From Peribacillus simplex NBRC 15720 = DSM 1321 (GTDB taxonomy: Bacteria; Bacillota; Bacilli; Bacillales; DSM-1321), in contig NZ_CP017704.1 of assembly GCF_002243645.1 (NCBI RefSeq), forward strand, positions 5,164,001-5,228,000: a stretch of DNA of 64,000 bases. The letters are read 5' to 3'. Positions 53,830 through 62,760 of the stretch are shown piece by piece; positions within the stretch are counted from its first letter, which is position 1; every line of letters starts with the position of its first letter. A program made the translations under genes and the position numbers. The notes under the pieces are model-generated. The model saw nothing but the letters and a program-made list of their open reading frames with translations, had not been told where the DNA came from and made no database searches.

Positions 53830-54831
53830 ATGAAAACCATTACAATTACTGATGTCGCCAATCACGCGAAAGTATCAAAAAGCACAGTTTCCCAATACCT
53901 GAACAAGCGATACGAGTATATGAGTGAAAAAACCAGGAAAAAAATTGAAGAAACTATAGAAGAATTAAACTATCAGCCTAATATAATAGCGCGCAGTTTA
54001 AAACAAAAATCCACATTTACCGTTGGGGTGGTGGTTGCCAACATCCTTCACACGTTTTCAACGCAAGTTATTAGAGCGATAGAAAACTACTTTTATGAAC
54101 AAGGGTTTCATATTATCGTATGTAATGCAGATGACAACCCTGAAAAGGAAAAGAATTATATTGAAATGCTGAGAGCTAAACAAGTGGATGGGATCATCAT
54201 TTTCCCCACAGGTGACAATCTTGATTTATATCAACGAATGAAGAGTGATCAATTCCCGATTGTTTTCATGGATAGGACGATCGAAGAATTGGATATTGCA
54301 ACAGTCATGCTCGATAATCACCTTGCTTCCAAGTTAGCGATCGACCGATTTATTGAAAAGGGTTTTGAAAACATTGCAATCATGACCACTTCAATAATAC
54401 GCGATATCAGTCCACGAATCGAACGGATCCAAGGTTACAAGGATTCACTGGCGTCACATGGGATACCATTAAATTCTGAATATATTAAAACAGTGAACGC
54501 AGATGAAATTCCTGTTGCACTTTCAGAATTTTTCGAATTGGAAAAGCCGCCTCAGGCCATATTGGCAGGAAATGATATCGTACTTAATGAAGTACTGCGT
54601 TATATGAAACAGCACGAAATCAACATACCTGATGACATAGCGGTTATAGGAATCGATGATGTACCGTATGCCAGTTTCTATACACCGACCATCACAACGG
54701 TTAATCAGCCAGCCATTGAAATGGCCAACTTGGCAGCAGAGTTACTGCTTAGTCAAATCAATAAAACAGGTAAAGAGGATACAAGCGTGCATCGCTTGAA
54801 ACCGACTTTGCTTTCAAGGAATTCTTGCTAG
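53830..54831 (+). CDS. LacI-family repressor (KdgR type)
   Basis: A 333-residue regulator. ATG at 53830 is 9 bases after AGGA; the ATG at 53821 touches that site. LacI helix-turn-helix ITDVANHAKVSKSTVSQYLN at the start, then a periplasmic-binding-like effector domain (about 60-330). KdgR-type LacI proteins respond to KDG or KDPG. The three palindromes at 47933, 47954 and 54883 are its likely sites, linking the kinase operon and the transporter gene. Confidence 0.9.
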   Translation: MKTITITDVANHAKVSKSTVSQYLNKRYEYMSEKTRKKIEETIEELNYQPNIIARSLKQKSTFTVGVVVANILHTFSTQVIRAIENYFYEQGFHIIVCNADDNPEKEKNYIEMLRAKQVDGIIIFPTGDNLDLYQRMKSDQFPIVFMDRTIEELDIATVMLDNHLASKLAIDRFIEKGFENIAIMTTSIIRDISPRIERIQGYKDSLASHGIPLNSEYIKTVNADEIPVALSEFFELEKPPQAILAGNDIVLNEVLRYMKQHEINIPDDIAVIGIDDVPYASFYTPTITTVNQPAIEMANLAAELLLSQINKTGKEDTSVHRLKPTLLSRNSC

Positions 54832-54882
54832 AACCGGATGTAAGAATTTCTGTGAAAAAGAAAGCGCTTTTTTGCGGGAATT

Positions 54883-54896
54883 CTAAACCGATTTAG
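54883..54896. promoter_or_regulatory. LacI-type operator 3 (transporter gene)
   Basis: CTAAACCGATTTAG, one mismatch from a perfect palindrome and nearly identical to the two sites before kdgK (CTAAATCGATTTAG). It lies 106 bases before the MFS start. Confidence 0.65.
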
Positions 54897-54932
54897 TAAT
54901 AGGTCATATAGGCTTTACTCTTGGTTATTAAA

Positions 54933-54946
54933 TGGAAACGTTTCCA
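54933..54946. promoter_or_regulatory. cre box before the MFS transporter
   Basis: TGGAAACGTTTCCA is a perfect palindrome that fits WGNAARCGNWWNCA at all positions. It is in the untranslated leader, 43 bases before the likely ATG. Confidence 0.75.
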
Positions 54947-54988
54947 AAAATGCAGCTGCATTTATTGAAGCGTATAGGGGGGTACTTT

Positions 54989-56230
54989 ATGTTTTCAAAT
55001 GGTAGAGGAATGGTCATCGTTTTCTTGTTCTTGGCTGGGGTAATAAATTATCTGGACCGATCTGCACTGTCTATTGCAGCTCCGTTCATCCAAGATGATT
55101 TATCTTTAACAGCAACACAGATGGGAATTATTTTTAGTAGCTTTTCAGTTGGTTATGCCATATTTAACTTCCTTGGAGGAATGGCGTCCGATAGATGGGG
55201 TGCAAAGATTACGCTTTTCGTGGCGATGATCGTTTGGTCTTTATTCAGCGGTGCACTTGTACTGGCTGTCGGTTTTGCGAGTATGATAGTCATCCGCATA
55301 CTGTTTGGGATGGGCGAAGGCCCTCTTTCTTCAACCATCAATAAAATGGTGAATAACTGGTTCCCAGCGAATCAGCGGGCATCTGTCGTTGGTTTGACGA
55401 ATAGCGGGACGCCGCTTGGTGGCGCGATTGCAGGTCCAATAGTTGGATTTATTGCCATCTCATATGGATGGAGAGTTTCTTTCATTGCCATAATGGTAAT
55501 TGGTCTAATATGGGCGATTTGCTGGTGGAAGTTCGTTAAAGAAAAACCAGAAGAGTCAAAAGAACAGAAACATACGGGAAAATCTTATGTAGCGGCAACA
55601 TCAGAAGGAAAGGTGAAATTCACCTTTTATTTAAAACAAAAAACGGTTTTATTTACAGCTCTAGCCTTTTTTTCTTACAATTATATTCTCTTCTTTTTCT
55701 TAACTTGGTTCCCAAGCTATTTGGTGGATGCACGCGGCCTAAGTGTAGAAAATATGAGTATCATTACAGTGATTCCTTGGATTTTTGGATTCATCGGACT
55801 TGCTTTGGGTGGATTCGTGTCGGATTTCTTCTTTAAAAAATTCGCTCAAAAAGGGGTTTTATTCTCACGTAAGCTCGTGCTAGTAACATGTTTGTTCTTA
55901 TCGGCGGTATGTATCGGTTTTGCCGGACTTGTATCCACAACGGTCAGTGCGGTAACACTTGTCGCACTTTCCGTCTTCTTCCTATATTTGACTGGTGCCA
56001 TTTACTGGGCAATCGTCAACGATGTTGTCGACCCTGGTAATGTTGGATCTGTTGGAGGTTTTATGCATTTCTTGGCAAATACCGCAGGAATCATCGGACC
56101 GACGTTAACAGGATACATTGTTGATACCTCAGGCACATACACAGTTGCATTCTTGCTTGCAGGTGGATTGGCCATCGTTGCATCGCTTGCAGTCATCCGT
56201 TTTGTACGACCGATAGTAAAGCCTGCGTAA
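54989..56230 (+). CDS. MFS hexuronate/aldonate-type transporter
   Basis: A 413-residue transporter with 12 membrane segments. The ATG at 54989 follows AGGGGGGTAC; an upstream ATG at 54932 would put the cre box inside the coding region and lacks a ribosome site. The first segment has VINYLDRSALSIAAPFI, typical of the anion:cation symporter (ExuT/GudP/galactonate) family, with GGMASDRWGAK as the loop motif. It probably imports a hexuronate or hexonate for the flanking enzymes. Confidence 0.88.
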   Translation: MFSNGRGMVIVFLFLAGVINYLDRSALSIAAPFIQDDLSLTATQMGIIFSSFSVGYAIFNFLGGMASDRWGAKITLFVAMIVWSLFSGALVLAVGFASMIVIRILFGMGEGPLSSTINKMVNNWFPANQRASVVGLTNSGTPLGGAIAGPIVGFIAISYGWRVSFIAIMVIGLIWAICWWKFVKEKPEESKEQKHTGKSYVAATSEGKVKFTFYLKQKTVLFTALAFFSYNYILFFFLTWFPSYLVDARGLSVENMSIITVIPWIFGFIGLALGGFVSDFFFKKFAQKGVLFSRKLVLVTCLFLSAVCIGFAGLVSTTVSAVTLVALSVFFLYLTGAIYWAIVNDVVDPGNVGSVGGFMHFLANTAGIIGPTLTGYIVDTSGTYTVAFLLAGGLAIVASLAVIRFVRPIVKPA

Positions 56231-56241
56231 TAGATTGTTAG

Positions 56242-56292
56242 AATGGAAGTGTCTCCCAAAGGAAATATCAAGGGGAGGCACTTCCATTTTTT
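56242..56292 (+). terminator. Terminator after the MFS transporter
   Basis: AATGGAAGTG and CTCCC pair with GGGGAGGCACTTCCATT, followed by T. It lies between the convergent MFS and AraC genes. Confidence 0.88.
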
Positions 56293-56326
56293 GTGAATTA
56301 AAACTTTTCATGTTTATTAGGCATGC

Positions 56327-57196
56327 CTAGCGGATCCGATTTTCATTACGAAATGTAGCTGGTGTCTTTTCATTGTATTTCTTAAAGGTACGATAAAATT
56401 GGGGCATGCTTTCAAAACCACACATTTCGGCAATATTGGCAATGGTGTGATTCGTTTCCAGTAAAAGTTCCTTTGCCTTGATGATCCTTTTCGTGTTTAG
56501 ATACACGATTAACCCAATTCCAGTCGTTTCCTTAAAAACCCTGCTGAAATGAGCGGGACTAACCAAAGCTTTTTGTGCAAGTATCGTCAAATTCAATGCT
56601 TCATCGATATGATCATTAATATAGATTAAAATATCTTTGATCCATTCTGAACTATAGCTATTTCCCTCGGGTAAATATTCTTTGCCATTTCTCCGGGTAC
56701 GGTATAAATCAAGTATGATTTGATGAACGATCAGCAAACAAGCATGCCTTGAGCCCATTGATTGGCTAGTTGTTTCTTGCAGGATGAGTTGTAGCTGTTC
56801 CTCCATCTTTACCTGTTCCTTTTGCGGCAATGATATTTTGTAATTCTTACTCTTTTTTGTCAGGTCAAACAAATGTAAATAAGAAAAAGAATCATCAACC
56901 ATATCTTTATATATCAATGTGGGACTGAAAAAAATAATGGTGGAGGTAACAGGGTCGTCCTTATTGGGTAATGCCCTATGAATGGTATTATTCGGAATCA
57001 GGAATACATCCCCTTGCTGCATATCATAAAACACATCTCCGATAAAAAACGTTCCTTTACCGTTATAAACATAAACAATTTCATAATAGTCATGCATATG
57101 ATCGGACAATTCATTCTGAGGACTTTTCGTATCTTGATAGACAAAAGAAAATGGGAAGAGTAAATCATGATTTAATGCATTATGGATTTTTTTCAT
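56327..57196 (-). CDS. AraC-family regulator with cupin sensor
   Basis: A 289-residue regulator: N-terminal cupin (about 15-130, HDYYEIVYVYNGKG and GDVFLIPNN) and C-terminal AraC double helix-turn-helix (about 188-285, NLTILAQKALVSPAHFSRVF and IANIAEMCGFESMPQFYRTF). It is divergent from the uxaA-type operon, which it probably activates in response to a sugar acid. ATG follows AGGAGCTG. Confidence 0.9.
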   Translation of the reverse strand: MKKIHNALNHDLLFPFSFVYQDTKSPQNELSDHMHDYYEIVYVYNGKGTFFIGDVFYDMQQGDVFLIPNNTIHRALPNKDDPVTSTIIFFSPTLIYKDMVDDSFSYLHLFDLTKKSKNYKISLPQKEQVKMEEQLQLILQETTSQSMGSRHACLLIVHQIILDLYRTRRNGKEYLPEGNSYSSEWIKDILIYINDHIDEALNLTILAQKALVSPAHFSRVFKETTGIGLIVYLNTKRIIKAKELLLETNHTIANIAEMCGFESMPQFYRTFKKYNEKTPATFRNENRIR

Positions 57197-57273
57197 TTCG
57201 TTCAGCTCCTGAATGTATATTACAACAAGAATGAGTATATTTATAGCAAAATACGCAATTAATATTTCAAAAA

Positions 57274-57301
57274 TTGATGTTAAAATTATTATAGATATAA
57301 A
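57274..57301 (+). promoter_or_regulatory. Probable promoter of the altronate operon
   Basis: TTGATG (57274-57279) and TATAAA (57296-57301), 16 bases apart, in the gap between the divergent AraC and UxaA genes. The core is imperfect, as expected for activator control. Confidence 0.5.
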
Positions 57302-57394
57302 AATTAAAAAAATTCAAGCGGAAAATGAAAGGGCTTTCTGAATGGATTGACGTTTGGTTTTGAACGTCTTCACTCATGATAAGGAGGGGACAAA

Positions 57395-58900
57395 GTGAAT
57401 AGATTTGTTCAATTGCATTCAAATGATGATGTTGTTATTTCCTTGGAGGGCATTCATAAAGGACAGAGCCTCCAGATTCAAACAGAAGACAGGGGAATGA
57501 TCCATATAAAGGCAAGTGATGACATTCCTAAAGGGCATAAGATGTCAGTGAAACCGGTAAAACGAGGGAGGGACGTAATTAAATTTGGCTACTCGATCGG
57601 AAAAGCTAAAGAAGATATCTCCATTGGCGATTGGGTTCACACCCATAATCTAGCATCCGGTTTGCATGGTATATTGGATTATTCCTATCAACCTAGCAGT
57701 CAATATACAAAAGTGCAAAGTCAAAATCATACCTTCCAAGGGTATATCCGTGAAAATGGGGAAGTGGGTATCCGGAATGAAATCTGGATCATCAACACGG
57801 TTGGTTGTATCAATAAAACATGTGAAGTTCTCGCTAAAATGGGAAATGAGCAGTTTAAAGGTCGAAAAATTGATGGGGTTCATCACTTTTCCCACCCCTA
57901 CGGTTGCTCTCAATTGGGTGATGATTTGACCCATACACAGAAACTATTGGCGGCCTTGGTTCAACATCCAAATGCAGCAGGGGTTTTGGTTGTAGGATTA
58001 GGATGTGAGAACAATCAAATCGAAGCATTTAAAGAAGTCATAGGCGAATTTCCTCCAAATCGGATTAAATTTTTAAAAGCCCAGGAGGTTCATGATGAAT
58101 TGGAGATCGGCTTACGTTTAATGGGAGAATTAGTGGAATATGCGGAAGGATTCGTACGAATGCCTGTACCGGTTTCAAAGTTGAAAATAGGCTTGAAGTG
58201 CGGGGGTTCAGATGGTTTTTCAGGCATTACCGCTAATCCATTGGTTGGTGCTGTTTCCGACCTTATTGTAGAAAATGGCGGGACAACGATTTTGACAGAG
58301 GTTCCTGAGATGTTTGGAGCGGAAACGATATTGATGAACAGGGCAAGAGATGAAGAAACCTTTAATAAAATCGTTGGCCTAATTAATGATTTTAAACAGT
58401 ATTTCATTCGCCATGATCAGGAAATTTATGAAAACCCTTCACCTGGAAACAAGGAAGGCGGCATAAGTACGCTGGAGGAAAAATCACTTGGATGCACGCA
58501 AAAAGGCGGCCATGCCACGGTGGTGGATGTAAGCCCATATGGAGAACGAGTAGTGAAGCATGGTTTGAATTTGATCAATTCCCCCGGCAATGACCTGATA
58601 TCGGTGACGGCTTTGGCAGCAGCGGGAGCACATATTGTTCTATTCACTACGGGAAGGGGGACACCTTTTGGCGGACCGGTGCCAACTGTGAAAATAGCAA
58701 CGAATTCAGATTTAGCCAATCGTAAAAAACACTGGATTGATTATAATGCCGGGCGGTTGATTGAAGGTCAAAAGATCGATGAATTAAAGGACGATTTATT
58801 CCAATACATTCTTGAACTTTCATCAGGTAAAAAGAAAACGAATAATGAAAAATTCGGATATAGGGAGATAAGCATCTTTAAAGAAGGCGTCATTCTCTAA
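57395..58900 (+). CDS. uxaA: Altronate dehydratase, UxaA family
   Basis: A 501-residue full-length UxaA with the SAF domain (about 1-95) fused to the catalytic part, unlike the split pair at 35398-36859. Motifs: HFSHPYGCSQLG, GLGCENNQ, LKCGGSDGFSGITANP and SPGNKEGGISTLEEKSLG. It dehydrates D-altronate to 2-keto-3-deoxygluconate. GTG start after GGAGGGG. First gene of an operon with a Zn-dehydrogenase and UxaB. Confidence 0.9.
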   Translation: MNRFVQLHSNDDVVISLEGIHKGQSLQIQTEDRGMIHIKASDDIPKGHKMSVKPVKRGRDVIKFGYSIGKAKEDISIGDWVHTHNLASGLHGILDYSYQPSSQYTKVQSQNHTFQGYIRENGEVGIRNEIWIINTVGCINKTCEVLAKMGNEQFKGRKIDGVHHFSHPYGCSQLGDDLTHTQKLLAALVQHPNAAGVLVVGLGCENNQIEAFKEVIGEFPPNRIKFLKAQEVHDELEIGLRLMGELVEYAEGFVRMPVPVSKLKIGLKCGGSDGFSGITANPLVGAVSDLIVENGGTTILTEVPEMFGAETILMNRARDEETFNKIVGLINDFKQYFIRHDQEIYENPSPGNKEGGISTLEEKSLGCTQKGGHATVVDVSPYGERVVKHGLNLINSPGNDLISVTALAAAGAHIVLFTTGRGTPFGGPVPTVKIATNSDLANRKKHWIDYNAGRLIEGQKIDELKDDLFQYILELSSGKKKTNNEKFGYREISIFKEGVIL

Positions 58901-58944
58901 CAGGTGTACATATCTGTTAAGTTATTAAAAAGGAGTGTTATTCA

Positions 58945-59958
58945 GTGAAAAGTATTGTTTGTGAACAACCTTTTGAATTTAAGATGATCGAGTCGGAAAA
59001 ACCAGTTCCAAATTCAGGGGAAGCTTTGATTCGTGTGCGGCGCATAGGAATATGCGGAACGGATATTCATGCTTATGGTGGTAATCAACCCTTTTTTAGC
59101 TATCCTCGAATACTTGGCCATGAACTTTCCGGTTATATTGAGTCCATACCGGAGAATGAATCGGGGCTGAATGTCGGGGATCAAGTCTCGATCATCCCCT
59201 ATATGGAATGTGGAAAATGCCTGGCTTGCAGAAGTGGAAAAACGAACTGCTGTACGGATATGAAAGTGTTGGGTGTACATGCTGAAGGCGGCATGAGTGA
59301 GTGGATGACGGTTCCTTATAATCATTTGGTGAGAACCGAGGGTCTTACACTTGACCAATCCGCAATGATAGAGCCTTTAAGTATAGGGGCTCACGCAGTT
59401 AGGCGCGCTGCTATTCAAAAAGGGGAATTTGCACTTGTGATTGGTGCTGGTCCAATTGGCTTGGGAGTCATGGCATTCGCTAAAGAACAGGGTGCGAAGG
59501 TGATCGCAATGGATGTAAATGATGAACGCCTTGCGTTTGCTGGCAAATGGGCAAATGTCGATTATACTTTGAACGTTTTGGAGAATCCAATGGCGAAATT
59601 AGCTGAATTGACAAATGGAGATATGCCAAGCGTGGTATTTGATGCGACAGGTAATGCTAAATCAATGATGGATTCATTTAAATATCCTGCTCACGGCGGA
59701 AGATTGATATATGTAGGTTTAGTTAAAGCGGATATTTCCTTTAATGATCCTGAATTCCACAGTAAAGAGCTTACATTAATGGGAAGCCGTAATGCAACAA
59801 GGGAAGACTTTGATTATGTCGTGAATACGCTGAAAAATGATAAGTTGGATATGAGTCAGTATATTACACACCGCACACATTTGGATGAAATGATCAATCA
59901 GTTTGAAGGGTGGTTAACTCCTGAAGCTAAAGTGATCAAGGCCATTGTCGAAATATAA
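58945..59958 (+). CDS. Zinc-dependent alcohol dehydrogenase, copy 2 (L-galactonate dehydrogenase-like)
   Basis: A 337-residue MDR enzyme, GTG start after AAAGGAGTG. Zinc ligands in GICGTDIH and GHELSGY, structural zinc loop CGKCLACRSGKTNCC, NAD motif GAGPIGLG. It lies between uxaA and uxaB as in B. subtilis yjmD-like arrangements. L-galactonate to tagaturonate would feed UxaB and UxaA directly; inferred from position. Confidence 0.88.
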   Translation: MKSIVCEQPFEFKMIESEKPVPNSGEALIRVRRIGICGTDIHAYGGNQPFFSYPRILGHELSGYIESIPENESGLNVGDQVSIIPYMECGKCLACRSGKTNCCTDMKVLGVHAEGGMSEWMTVPYNHLVRTEGLTLDQSAMIEPLSIGAHAVRRAAIQKGEFALVIGAGPIGLGVMAFAKEQGAKVIAMDVNDERLAFAGKWANVDYTLNVLENPMAKLAELTNGDMPSVVFDATGNAKSMMDSFKYPAHGGRLIYVGLVKADISFNDPEFHSKELTLMGSRNATREDFDYVVNTLKNDKLDMSQYITHRTHLDEMINQFEGWLTPEAKVIKAIVEI

Positions 59959-60046
59959 GCATAAGCATTAGGTTTGCTGTCGTAAGGGTAACCTCTTGAA
60001 ATCACACTCAAATTGGATATTTCTGTTAGAAAGGAGTTCTTTGGTC

Positions 60047-61567
60047 ATGAACTTTAATAAAAGCCAACTGAAGGGTCTGAGTAAAGATACAAAAGCTGTC
60101 CAATATTCACATATGATGGATTTTCCCATAAAAGTATTGCAGATTGGGGAAGGGAATTTTCTTCGGGGCTTCTTTGATTGGATGATTTATGAATGTAATA
60201 AACAAGGCCATTTCCTGGGAAGTATTGCAGTTACCCAGCCACGCCCCTCCGGAAAAGGCAAAATAGAGGAAGTAAAGCGGCAAGATGGATTGTATACATT
60301 AATGTTACGTGGTTTTCACCAAGGGGAGAAAGTGGAACATACAGAGATCATTTCCGTTTTTTCGAAGGTAATTGATCCATATGGAGAATGGATGGAATTT
60401 TTAGCACTATCAGAAAACCCTGCATTGGAATTTGTAGTTTCTAACACGACTGAAGCAGGACTCAAATACCAGCCGATTCCTTTGGAAGAAGGAATCCCGA
60501 TTGAATCTTTTCCAGGAAAACTGACTGCTTTTTTATATCATCGTTATCTGCATTTCAACGGAGATGCGGAAAAAGGACTCACCATGCTTCCATGTGAGCT
60601 TTTAGAGAGAAATGGTGATTCATTGAAGCAATGTGTTCTTAAGCATAGCAGGGATTGGGATTTACCAAAGCCCTTCATGGAGTGGGTGGACCGGGACAAT
60701 CTATTCTTAAACTCGCTTGTAGACCGTATCGTTACAGGATTCCCAGCTAATGAGGCGGAAAAACTATTTGCATCATGGGGATATACGGATACTCTGCTAA
60801 ATACGGCAGAACCCTATCATTTATGGGCTATTGAAGGTGACCCTTCTATTGATGAACGTCTTCCCTTACAACAATCCGGATTAAATGTGCGTTGGGTTAA
60901 AGATTTAGTGCCTTATCAAATGAGGAAGGTACGGATTCTTAATGGTTCACATACCTTGATGGCTCCTTTAGGCATTTTATCTGGATTGGAAGAAGTAAAA
61001 CAGGTAATCGATCATCCTGATTTCAACCGATTCCTGAGCAATGCCATCGAAAAGGAAATAATTCCTTCATTACCTTTTGATCAAAATGAGATGATGCTAT
61101 ATGGGGAAAGTGTTCTTGAGCGATTTAAGAATCCTTTTGTACATCACCTCCTGGCCGATATTTCGCTGAATAGTATTTCGAAGTTTAAGGTTCGTCTCCT
61201 GCCTACATTAGAGGAATATCATATGGCGAAAGGTAGGCTGCCCGACTGTATCGTCCGAGGTTTTTCGGGCCTGATCCGATTTTATAAGGTTCATGAACTA
61301 AAAGGGAGTTATATTGGTAAAAGCTTCGCGGGTAAAGTCTATGTTGTTAAAGATGATATAAAGACTATTGAATTTTTCAAGGAACAATGGCTTGGTTATG
61401 AGAGGGGAGAAATCCCGCTTAGACAATTGATAGAAGCTACCATAAGTAATCAATATCTATGGGGGAAGGATTTGAGCGGTATCCCGAACCTAGGAAACGA
61501 ATTATGCCAATATCTAGAAGGAATGATTGATGGAAATTATCCGTTGAAAGGATTCGGGCAAAGTTAA
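60047..61567 (+). CDS. uxaB: Tagaturonate reductase (altronate oxidoreductase)
   Basis: A 506-residue long-chain (mannitol dehydrogenase superfamily) enzyme. ATG at 60047 follows AAGGAG; the longer open frame lacks a ribosome site. N-terminal nucleotide-binding part IGEGNFLRGFFDWM (about 28-41) and the catalytic Lys/Asn-His region VRILNGSHTLMAPLG (about 303-317). It reduces D-tagaturonate to D-altronate for UxaA. No terminator is obvious after it. Confidence 0.9.
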   Translation: MNFNKSQLKGLSKDTKAVQYSHMMDFPIKVLQIGEGNFLRGFFDWMIYECNKQGHFLGSIAVTQPRPSGKGKIEEVKRQDGLYTLMLRGFHQGEKVEHTEIISVFSKVIDPYGEWMEFLALSENPALEFVVSNTTEAGLKYQPIPLEEGIPIESFPGKLTAFLYHRYLHFNGDAEKGLTMLPCELLERNGDSLKQCVLKHSRDWDLPKPFMEWVDRDNLFLNSLVDRIVTGFPANEAEKLFASWGYTDTLLNTAEPYHLWAIEGDPSIDERLPLQQSGLNVRWVKDLVPYQMRKVRILNGSHTLMAPLGILSGLEEVKQVIDHPDFNRFLSNAIEKEIIPSLPFDQNEMMLYGESVLERFKNPFVHHLLADISLNSISKFKVRLLPTLEEYHMAKGRLPDCIVRGFSGLIRFYKVHELKGSYIGKSFAGKVYVVKDDIKTIEFFKEQWLGYERGEIPLRQLIEATISNQYLWGKDLSGIPNLGNELCQYLEGMIDGNYPLKGFGQS

Positions 61568-61689
61568 GTTCATGAATATCCTTCCTATCTCTTATTTTTT
61601 TCTTTATTTTATTTGTATTTTTGGTATACTGGATAAGTGATATAATTACTTGGTAGTTTCCTAATGGAAAGATATCAAAGGAATTACAT

Positions 61690-61836
61690 ATTCTTTATTC
61701 CCGTGAAGGGGAGTAGCGTCAGGGATAACCTGAAATAAAGTCGTCATTACGTGGGAATTCCACCGGCTTTATTGGCCTAATTCATTTAGTGCTTAGCGAG
61801 ACCTTTGCCATATATGGCAGAGGTCTCTTTATTTTT
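61690..61836 (+). ncRNA. yybP-ykoY manganese riboswitch with terminator
   Basis: The leader before the TerC gene has the conserved elements of the yybP-ykoY aptamer: AAGGGGAGTAGC (about 61706-61717), a middle helix (GTGGGAATTCCAC) and the 3' GCGAGACCTTTGCC. The 3' part also forms a strong terminator: GAGACCTTTGCC pairs with GGCAGAGGTCTC (to about 61828), then TTTATTTTT. This RNA binds Mn2+ and turns on manganese efflux genes. Confidence 0.9.
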
Positions 61837-61853
61837 GTATAAAGGAGGAAAAT

Positions 61854-62561
61854 ATGTTGGATTTTTTAACAGGTGAATTCATTTCAGGACTTTTAGCGAT
61901 CATTATGATAGATTTGGTTCTAGCCGGTGATAATGCGATCCTTATTGGATTGGCTGCAAGAAAGCTTCCAAAAGATCAGCAAAAAAAGGTGATAATCTGG
62001 GGAGCGGTCGGGGCAATAGTGATAAGGATCATTGCCACGCTGCTGGTTGTTTGGCTCTTAGAGGTGCCTGGACTGCATTTAATCGGGGGATTACTTCTTG
62101 TATGGATTGCTTATAAGCTCCTTATCGAAGAAGAGGAACATGATTTGAAGCCTGCAGACTCTATGTGGGCTGCCATAAAAACTATCATTATTGCGGATGC
62201 TTTGATGGGATTGGATAACGTCCTAGCGGTTGCAGGTGCATCTCATGGTAACTTCACTTTAGTGGTGATCGGTTTACTTGTATCTATCCCAGTAGTGATG
62301 TATGGAAGTACTTTGATCCTGAAACTGATTGAACGTTTCCCAGTCATCATAATAATTGGTGCGGGAATACTAGGTTGGACAGCTGCTAAAATGATTGTAG
62401 CTGAACCCTTCATGCACGACTATTTTGCAAATCCCTTCATTAAATATGGATTTGAAGCGATAGTGGTGATTGGAATCCTGGTTGCCGGGACTTCAAGACA
62501 GAAAAATATAGAAAAAGCAAAAGCAAACAGAGAGAAAATGCAAATCGAACGTAATGGCTAA
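61854..62561 (+). CDS. TerC-family manganese exporter
   Basis: A 235-residue membrane protein with about seven segments and the TerC acidic signatures DLVLAGDNAILIGLAA (residues 21-36) and DALMGLDNVLAVAGA. Such proteins (B. subtilis YkoY/YceF type) export manganese and help load secreted enzymes with metal. The upstream Mn riboswitch supports this role. Ribosome site AAAGGAGG. Confidence 0.92.
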   Translation: MLDFLTGEFISGLLAIIMIDLVLAGDNAILIGLAARKLPKDQQKKVIIWGAVGAIVIRIIATLLVVWLLEVPGLHLIGGLLLVWIAYKLLIEEEEHDLKPADSMWAAIKTIIIADALMGLDNVLAVAGASHGNFTLVVIGLLVSIPVVMYGSTLILKLIERFPVIIIIGAGILGWTAAKMIVAEPFMHDYFANPFIKYGFEAIVVIGILVAGTSRQKNIEKAKANREKMQIERNG

Positions 62562-62564
62562 TGG

Positions 62565-62604
62565 AAAAAAAGAGACCTTTCGAAAATGAAAGGTCTCTTT
62601 TTTT
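62565..62604 (+). terminator. Strong terminator after TerC
   Basis: AAAAAGAGACCTTTC pairs with GAAAGGTCTCTTTTT, with a short loop and seven T. The stem uses the same AGAGACC/GGTCTC words as the riboswitch terminator. Confidence 0.92.
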
Positions 62605-62637
62605 GTCTAAGCCCGAATGATATAAGTTGCAAAACCA

Positions 62638-62678
62638 GAAAAGGGTGTCCAAAGATCGGACTTTGGTACACCCTTTTC
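62638..62678. terminator. Terminator of the leftward aldehyde dehydrogenase gene (bidirectional)
   Basis: GAAAAGGGTGT-CCAAAG pairs with CTTTGG-TACACCCTTTTC, with one or two unpaired bases. The T-run appears on both strands. Confidence 0.85.
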
Positions 62679-62760
62679 AAAATATTTAAGGAATCAATAA
62701 CATGCATTTTAATCAAGATATCTTAGCCAAAATGATTATATGGAGCGATCACTCCTATCG

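Noticed and set aside
54858-54874. cre-like AGAAAGCGCTTTTT before the MFS transporter
   Set aside because: The half with CA is missing (TT instead); the perfect cre at 54933 is a better candidate.
57325-57345. cre-like TGAAAGGGCTTTCT before uxaA
   Set aside because: Two mismatches at key positions, including loss of the central CG.
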